Assembly (NCBI GenBank): GCA_016295275.1
Contig: JAEDLN010000065.1
Span: 1-10,443 of the forward strand
Length of the DNA stretch: 10,443 nt
Direction of reading: 5' to 3'
Origin: Kiritimatiellia bacterium
Lineage (GTDB): Bacteria > Verrucomicrobiota > Kiritimatiellia > RFP12 > UBA3636
The notes beneath the pieces are model-generated. The model saw nothing but the letters and a program-made list of their open reading frames with translations, ran no database searches and was not told the DNA's origin. Of this stretch, positions 6,965 to 10,443 are shown in pieces. The translations under genes and the position numbers were made by a program. Numbering within the stretch: position 1 is the first letter of the stretch; the number at the start of each line of letters is the position of its first letter.

Positions 6965-8218
6965 CTATCGCATTTCAGTCGGCGTAAGCCCCGGAACGAG
7001 ATTCTCGACCACGGGGGAAAGCCGTTGCATGATTTGTCTCTGTGCCTGCATCTTCGCATTTTCGGGAATATGACTGTACGATGCCGGATGCGCCTCTTCC
7101 CAATCATTCCATTTTTTCGAAATCGGGTCGAACCGCTTCTTCATGTCCGTCTGCTTGCCGCGAAGCACTTCAAGCTCCTGACGGAGCCGGTTGCGAAGCG
7201 CTCGGTCGTCGATCTCCATGTCGGTCTTGCGAAAAAGCGCCATTTTTTCGTTGATGACCGTCTGCAACTTGTCGAAATCCGCCTTGACGGCGCGATACTC
7301 GCTCTCGAAGGGATTTTTACGACGCGCCTTCATGCCTTCGATCACATTGTTGCGCTCCTGCTCGTAGCGTCCGTAGGCTATGCAGAAATCGATCAGGGCA
7401 TCCCGCTCTTCGCGATTGCTCTCGCTGTAGCGAACATCGGGGAACAGAATCAGATCCTGTTCGTACAGGAAAACGGCGGTCGATTGCCAAACGCCGTCGA
7501 TCAGCGGCTGAACGGAATACATGCGCCCGCGCGCATGGAGTTTCGAGTCCCCGTACGCAATGGGCGTTCCCCCTTTGAGAATTCCTTTTTGGGTGCCGTC
7601 TGCGGCATAGAAATAGGAGTTCGTGACAACAAGTCCCCACGGATGAGGCGGCTCTTCGTTCGTTGCCGCGCGGGGATCCGGCGGAAGCTCCTCCGGAACG
7701 ACAAGAACCGTCTGTCCCGACTCCGTCCCGGTCGCTTCCGACGCATTGGTTTTCGCCGCAGTCTGATCCTTTGTTTTCTCCTGCAGATACCCGACGATGG
7801 TATCCGAGACGGTCGATCCTGCTTGCGAGGCGGTTTCGAAAACCGTATTCAGAAAACCACCCGACTCTTTCGCAGACTCCGTCTCGCTTTTCTCTGGCGT
7901 CGGATTCGCAACAACAACGGGCTCCGGCTCGTTCGCGGAAACGGCAGAAGCGATCTCTGCGGGGGGCAGTGACTCCACGACAGTTGCCGCCGGCAACGCC
8001 TCCGCACCACGATCCGGTTCGGACGTCGCTACCGGCCGATCAACCGGTCCATCCACACATAAAATGGCCGAAATGGGACGCAGAGCGTCCGGCGCAACAC
8101 GATGGATTGCCGAAAGCAGAAATACGAGAAGAAGGGATAAAACAATTGTGACAATGATCGTCCGGACAAAATACCCAATCAAAAGAGAAACAAACTGCTT
8201 ATCTTTGAAATCAGCCAT
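6965..8218 (-). CDS. Membrane-anchored protein with SH3-like region and coiled coil, function unknown
   Basis: A 417-aa protein not recognised as a named family. The ATG at 8218 gives MADFKDKQFV directly before one long hydrophobic span (~10-38). A longer reading from a TTG at 8281 would overlap the promoter. Residues ~55-190 are low in complexity, rich in Ala, Glu, Pro, Ser and Thr, and probably form a flexible stalk. Residues ~194-262 (WGLVVTNSYFYAADGTQKG, then ILKGGTPIAYGD and W-QSTAVFLYEQDLIL) read like an SH3-type small beta domain. Residues ~264-375 are charged and helical, with likely coiled coil around 300-365. With a short N-terminus inside, most of the chain should lie in the periplasm. 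It is first in the cluster, 53 bp before the phosphoesterase, which also has a single span, so the two may act together at the membrane (inference). No Shine-Dalgarno sequence is evident. Confidence 0.8.
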   Translation of the reverse strand: MADFKDKQFVSLLIGYFVRTIIVTIVLSLLLVFLLSAIHRVAPDALRPISAILCVDGPVDRPVATSEPDRGAEALPAATVVESLPPAEIASAVSANEPEPVVVANPTPEKSETESAKESGGFLNTVFETASQAGSTVSDTIVGYLQEKTKDQTAAKTNASEATGTESGQTVLVVPEELPPDPRAATNEEPPHPWGLVVTNSYFYAADGTQKGILKGGTPIAYGDSKLHARGRMYSVQPLIDGVWQSTAVFLYEQDLILFPDVRYSESNREERDALIDFCIAYGRYEQERNNVIEGMKARRKNPFESEYRAVKADFDKLQTVINEKMALFRKTDMEIDDRALRNRLRQELEVLRGKQTDMKKRFDPISKKWNDWEEAHPASYSHIPENAKMQAQRQIMQRLSPVVENLVPGLTPTEMR

Positions 8219-8280
8219 AAAGTTGGAGCGTATGCGGACTTTGTTTTTGCGGATGGAAAGCAAGGAAATGGGTCGAAACA

Positions 8281-8309
8281 ATCATGAAGATTTTCATGTG
8301 AATTGTCAA
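8281..8309 (-). promoter_or_regulatory. Promoter for the minus-strand membrane protein-phosphoesterase-mnmE cluster
   Basis: On the minus strand a perfect TTGACA (8309-8304) and CATGAT (8286-8281, 4 of 6 matches to TATAAT) are separated by 17 bp. The predicted start near 8274 gives a leader of about 56 nt to the ATG at 8218. No other convincing promoter was found in the 53-bp and 16-bp gaps within the cluster, which supports one shared transcript. Confidence 0.55.
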
Positions 8310-8424
8310 TCTGCAAACCGGCCGCACCGCCTTGCCACGGCAAACGCCGCCCCCGGCGCATCGCGGTGGCGAGCCGCCACGGGCAATGGCGCGGCGGAGC
8401 GAGCCGGGAGACCCGGCGGCCAAG

Positions 8425-8534
8425 CATCGCGCCCTACCGCAACGGGACCGCACCACGGGGCACGGGCGGTACGCACCGAGGGCGGTGTAAATGGTGTGCA
8501 AATTTTGCGTGCGTAATGGCGGTAGGGCGCGATG
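8425..8534. repeat. 110-bp element with perfect 16-bp terminal inverted repeats (REPIN/MITE-like)
   Basis: CATCGCGCCCTACCGC (8425-8440) is the exact reverse complement of 8519-8534. The interior holds the sub-repeat starting TGCAAATTTTGCG (8497-8525). The first 31 bases (8425-8455) recur exactly at 10298-10328, and 8497-8525 recurs with two mismatches at 10379-10407, so most of the element is present again at the right end of the window. It has no coding capacity. Two inverted REP-type ends around a spacer is the REPIN layout. Confidence 0.7.
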
Positions 8535-8547
8535 TCCCCATCGCGCC
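8526..8547. repeat. 9-bp-stem hairpin, mirror copy at 10285-10306
   Basis: GGCGCGATG and CATCGCGCC pair around a TCCC loop. With the preceding GCGGTAG, the 29-nt unit 8519-8547 recurs as an exact reverse complement at 10285-10313. It overlaps the right terminal repeat of the 8425-8534 element, so the ends of these elements are themselves hairpins. Confidence 0.75.
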
Positions 8548-8551
8548 GCAC

Positions 8552-8588
8552 GGGTAATGCGCGGGTGTAATGCGCCCGGGTAATGCGC
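8552..8588 (+). repeat. Short tandem repeat GGGT(GT)AATGCGC, three copies
   Basis: Copies lie at 8552-8562, 8563-8575 (with a 2-nt GT insertion) and 8578-8588. Related GGGTAATGC or GGGTGTAATG pieces occur at 9872-9881 and 9969-9977 in the second repeat region. Confidence 0.6.
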
Positions 8589-8649
8589 GTGCGCGATGTT
8601 TGGCCGCCACCGCCCGTGGGGGTACCCCACCCTCCCGGCCGGTCCGCTA

Positions 8650-8678
8650 TTGATATCGGCAACCGATTCTGCTAGCAT
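8650..8678 (+). promoter_or_regulatory. Promoter of the 315-aa exported protein gene
   Basis: TTGATA (8650-8655) and TAGCAT (8673-8678) are 17 bp apart. TG at 8670-8671 makes an extended -10. Predicted start near 8685, giving a pyrimidine-rich leader of about 48 nt before ATG 8733. No Shine-Dalgarno sequence is visible in that leader. Confidence 0.55.
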
Positions 8679-8732
8679 ACCGAATGCAGAAGATAAATCT
8701 TTTCTTCCATTCTCCATCTCCCCTATTTCCCC

Positions 8733-9680
8733 ATGAAAAAACAACTTTTCGGACTTTTCTCCGCCGCCCTCATTCTCGGCTCTTCCTCCGTTGCGCAAGC
8801 GAACCCACAGCAGGAAGCCACCGACGCTTTCCTCGCCTTCGAAAAAAGCATCAATTCCCTTTCCCTTTCAGAAGCCTTTTCGCTCCTTCCGGCTTCGCAA
8901 CGGCAAATCTACACGGAACAGACCCGGAAGTTCGCCGAATCCGTCGGAAAAGACGTTTGGACGGCAGGGCGGAAGGCGTTGTACACCATCGCCGCCACCG
9001 GCGTGAAGCAAGCCCATATGGTTTTGAACGATCCCCAATACGGTGAAATGGTTTCCCAATCCTTCAAGGAAGCGTTTGAAGACTCGACTTACGCCAGCCT
9101 GACGAAAGAAGAAACGGAAACCATTTTCGTCAATTTACTCGCGAACCTGGGAGCTCTTGCGAAGAATGCGACCTACGAAAACGTCTGCACCAAACCGATT
9201 ACGGAAATTCTCCCTGCAAAACCGCTCTCAATGAAAGGGGTGACCGACAAACTTCCCCCCATCTCCACAATCTTGAACAAGCCGGAAGTCATCCGGAAAA
9301 CAACCGTTGTCTCGAATACCAAGGTCGAATTTCAACTGGAAAGCGATCCGGAGGACCCCGTCACGTTCGTCAAGGTCGACGGCAAATGGATTCCGGAGGA
9401 TATCTATTTTTCCCCTGAAGAAGTTGCAGAATGCAAAGCCGGAATCCAGTCGCTTCAGTTGAACGATCTGCAGAAGAACGCCCTTGTCAGCGTATTCCGC
9501 ACCGTTACCGATGTTGCATCGGAGATTGGAAAGGCCACCGACGGCGAGTCGCTCACCAAAATCATCGAGCTGCAACAGCCCAAGTTTTTACCGATCATGA
9601 TGCAGCTCTCCATGGCATTCTCCGGACCCGGCTTCAATGCCATCGAAGAGGACGAGGACGAAAAGGCGGATTTCGAATAA
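8733..9680 (+). CDS. Exported protein of unknown function
   Basis: A 315-aa protein. Residues 1-23 form a clear signal peptide (MKKQLFGLFSAALILG, then SSSVAQA before NPQQ), predicted to be cut after A23. No lipobox, later membrane span or known catalytic motif is seen, so the mature protein is probably periplasmic and soluble. Residues ~24-150 look mainly helical. Residues ~185-225 hold a beta segment with VTFVKVDGKWIPEDI (210-224), a form common in small uncharacterised secreted domains where a polar strand pair ends in VDGKW. The C-terminus is very acidic (EEDEDEKADFE). The gene stands alone: own promoter, strong terminator, repeat spacers on both sides. No Shine-Dalgarno sequence is evident, but the signal peptide begins exactly at this ATG. 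The reading frame is secure; the function is not known. Confidence 0.88.
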   Translation: MKKQLFGLFSAALILGSSSVAQANPQQEATDAFLAFEKSINSLSLSEAFSLLPASQRQIYTEQTRKFAESVGKDVWTAGRKALYTIAATGVKQAHMVLNDPQYGEMVSQSFKEAFEDSTYASLTKEETETIFVNLLANLGALAKNATYENVCTKPITEILPAKPLSMKGVTDKLPPISTILNKPEVIRKTTVVSNTKVEFQLESDPEDPVTFVKVDGKWIPEDIYFSPEEVAECKAGIQSLQLNDLQKNALVSVFRTVTDVASEIGKATDGESLTKIIELQQPKFLPIMMQLSMAFSGPGFNAIEEDEDEKADFE

Positions 9681-9700
9681 ATTCGGGTTCTTTCGCCTAC

Positions 9701-9734
9701 AAAAAGCCTTCTCCCGCGGGAGGAGGCTTTTTTA
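9701..9734 (+). terminator. Intrinsic terminator of the 315-aa protein gene
   Basis: AGCCT-T-CTCCC (9705-9715) pairs with GGGAG-G-AGGCT (9718-9728), with only one G-T wobble. It is followed by a T-run (9728-9733) and preceded by AAAAA (9701-9705). The stem begins about 25 bp after the stop codon. The A-run on the left would let it work on the opposite strand too. Confidence 0.9.
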
Positions 9735-9754
9735 TTTATGCCGCCCGCACCGCG

Positions 9755-10018
9755 GTGGCGAACCGCCACGGTCAACGCGCGCGGCGGCACGAGTCGGGAG
9801 CCCCGACAGACGACCATCACGCCGCACGGGGTGGCAAGCCGCCACGGGCAATGCGCGCGGGCGCACCACGCGGGTGTAATGACCATGCGAATTTTGCGGC
9901 GATTTTTGCGGGCTTAATGGCGGTAGGGCGCGAGCCGGGAGGCCCGGCGGCCGATCATCGCGCCGCCCGGGTAATGCATGCGCGAATTTTGCGGGCGTAA
10001 TCCGCGTGCGCGATGTTT
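9755..10018. repeat. REP-like mosaic repeat region B, left part (intergenic)
   Basis: Gene-free and GC-rich. Palindromes in order: GTGGCG-AAC-CGCCAC (9755-9769), GTCGGG-AGC-CCCGAC (9793-9807), GTGGC-AAGCC-GCCAC (9831-9845), and the nested palindrome at 9927-9964. The sub-repeat TGCGAATTTTGCGG appears at 9886 and, as TGCGCGAATTTTGCGGGC, at 9979. GCGTGCGCGATGTTT (10004-10018) is an exact copy of 8587-8601. Together these repeat region A in shuffled order. Confidence 0.75.
9920..9964. repeat. Nested palindrome at a repeat-element end
   Basis: GCGGTAGGGCGCGA (9920-9933) is an exact copy of 8519-8532. Outer arms GGCGCGA (9927-9933) and TCGCGCC (9958-9964) enclose an inner hairpin GCCGGG-AGG-CCCGGC (9934-9948). 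It is the same outer stem as the simple hairpin at 8526-8547, but with a hairpin-bearing insert of 24 nt where the simple one has TGTCCCCA. A close relative of the insert lies at 8399-8433. Confidence 0.7.
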
Positions 10019-10019
10019 T

Positions 10020-10167
10020 AACACAAAGAAGCACAAAGAACTCTTGAGCGGGATGTATAGAAGCACAAAGATTTTTCGGGTTTTCGATGGTGCGCGCTTT
10101 GAAAACCATAAAACAGTGTGGCTCACCGCCTTTGTGTTCCTATCCTTTCACCGGAATGGTCTTTGTG
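10020..10167. repeat. AT-richer block with inverted CACAAAG motifs
   Basis: CACAAAG occurs at 10022-10028, 10032-10038 and 10064-10070. Its reverse complement CTTTGTG occurs at 10130-10136 and 10161-10167. The flanking letters are also shared (A-A-[C/G]-CACAAAG-like and CTTTGTGTTC). The block is clearly lower in GC than its flanks and sits between two REP-type ends (9920-9933 and 10176-10189). No credible gene or RNA was found in it. Confidence 0.6.
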
Positions 10168-10175
10168 TTCTTTTT

Positions 10176-10189
10176 TCGCGCCCTACCGC
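10176..10189 (+). repeat. Isolated copy of the 14-mer element end
   Basis: TCGCGCCCTACCGC is identical to 8427-8440 and 10300-10313, and is the reverse complement of 8519-8532 and 9920-9933. It faces the 9920-9933 copy across the CACAAAG block, forming an inverted pair about 270 bp apart. Confidence 0.75.
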
Positions 10190-10195
10190 CAAGCC

Positions 10196-10238
10196 GCACG
10201 AGAGGTGCGCACAACCACGGGGCACGAGAGGTGCGCAC
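10196..10238 (+). repeat. Two direct copies of a 17-mer, period 26
   Basis: GCACGAGAGGTGCGCAC occurs at 10196-10212 and exactly again at 10222-10238. Further short GCGCAC and GGTGCGCAC pieces follow (near 10354-10362), suggesting a decayed local repeat. Confidence 0.65.
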
Positions 10239-10284
10239 CACAAGGGCGCACGATGCCAAGCTGCGCACCGCGCCAAGGCGCGGC

Positions 10285-10407
10285 GGCGCGATGGGGACAT
10301 CGCGCCCTACCGCAACGGGACCGCACCATGAGACCGCGCAACGGGGCACGTGTGGTGCGCACGGCGGCGTAAATGGCGTGCGAATATTGCGTGCGTAATG
10401 GCGGTAG
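10285..10407. repeat. Second REPIN-like element, right end diverged
   Basis: A hairpin (GGCGCGATG-GGGA-CATCGCGCC, 10285-10306) begins the unit. Bases 10298-10328 match 8425-8455 exactly, and 10379-10407 matches 8497-8525 with two mismatches, ending GCGGTAG. After 10407 the sequence (CACACGC) no longer matches the expected GGCGCGATG, so the right terminal repeat is reduced to 7 bp. The interior is 9 bp longer than in the first element. Confidence 0.68.
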
Positions 10408-10443
10408 CACACGCTGAGAGTTTTGCCGGGGGCGTCTCCGTGC

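Larger units (their letters stand above)
8330..8631. repeat. REP-like mosaic repeat region A (intergenic)
   Basis: This very GC-rich stretch without a gene is packed with short palindromes. In order: GTGGCG-AGC-CGCCAC (8366-8380), GCCGGG-AGA-CCCGGC (8403-8417), an inverted-repeat element (8425-8534, listed separately), a hairpin at its right end (8526-8547), a tandem GGGTAATGCGC block (8552-8588), a GCGTGCGCGATGTTT copy (8587-8601) shared with 10004-10018, and GTGGGG-GTA-CCCCAC (8616-8630). Most units recur in the spacer after 9755. Open frames across this region follow no gene-like pattern and translate to Arg/Pro/Ala-rich sequence. Confidence 0.75.

Noticed and set aside
7025..7972. 315-codon plus-strand open frame
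   Set aside because: It is antisense to the 417-aa membrane protein, which has a coherent span, stalk and coiled coil; the antisense translation has none and no promoter or binding site.
8211..8798. 195-codon minus-strand open frame across the spacer
   Set aside because: It crosses the repeat mosaic, the plus-strand promoter and the start of the exported-protein gene. Its composition (Arg, Gly, Pro, Ala) is that of translated GC-rich palindromes.
9755..10407. Possible CRISPR array
   Set aside because: Repeats are of mixed length, occur in both orientations, are spaced irregularly (for example 14-mer copies about 270 and 125 bp apart) and have no unique spacers of uniform size. No cas genes are present.
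9738..10443. Possible tRNA or other structured RNA gene
   Set aside because: No cloverleaf, TTCGA-type T-loop with matching arms, or CCA end was found; the structure seen is explained by the short palindromic repeats.

Overview
The window is about 10.4 kb of high-GC bacterial chromosome. The mix of large beta-helix 'choice-of-anchor'-type surface proteins, RHS/YD-repeat fragments, a RAYT-type transposase relic and intergenic spacers packed with GC-rich hairpin repeats resembles uncultured Kiritimatiellota/Verrucomicrobia-type genomes. This placement is by recognition of sequence style, not a search, and is tentative.

Layout. (1) 62-3199 (+): a secreted 1045-aa protein made of two beta-helix domains joined by a PKD domain, with its own promoter, a good ribosome binding site and a strong hairpin downstream. 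(2) 3333-3970 (+): a genomic scar. A good promoter leads into the first ~38 codons of a RAYT (REP-associated tyrosine transposase), which is cut and joined to an internal ~160-codon piece of an RHS/YD-repeat protein. That piece stops about 15 bp before the end of mnmE. (3) 8218-3986 (-): a probable three-gene operon, read right to left. It encodes a 417-aa single-span membrane protein with an SH3-like region and a coiled coil, then a 511-aa calcineurin-like metallophosphoesterase fused to a membrane span and an extracytoplasmic beta-rich tail, then the complete tRNA-modification GTPase MnmE. A TTGACA promoter sits upstream of the first gene. (4) 8733-9680 (+): a 315-aa exported protein of unknown function with its own promoter and a textbook intrinsic terminator. 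(5) 8330-8631 and 9755-10407: two gene-free spacers filled with related, nested, inverted GC-rich repeats. In the second spacer these are interrupted by an AT-richer block with inverted CACAAAG motifs.

How the parts relate. The three minus-strand genes probably share a transcript, so tRNA wobble modification may be co-expressed with two envelope proteins of unknown role. The plus-strand exported proteins look independently transcribed. The most interesting non-coding signal is the repeat system. A 14-mer occurs five times in both orientations, pairs form inverted-repeat elements of about 110 bp, and hairpins keep a 6-bp stem/3-nt loop geometry although the stem sequence changes. This is the form expected of REP/REPIN elements, and a decayed RAYT (the enzyme family that moves REPs) lies in the same window. 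No CRISPR array, rRNA or tRNA was seen. The last ~35 bases (10408-10443) hold nothing I can identify.
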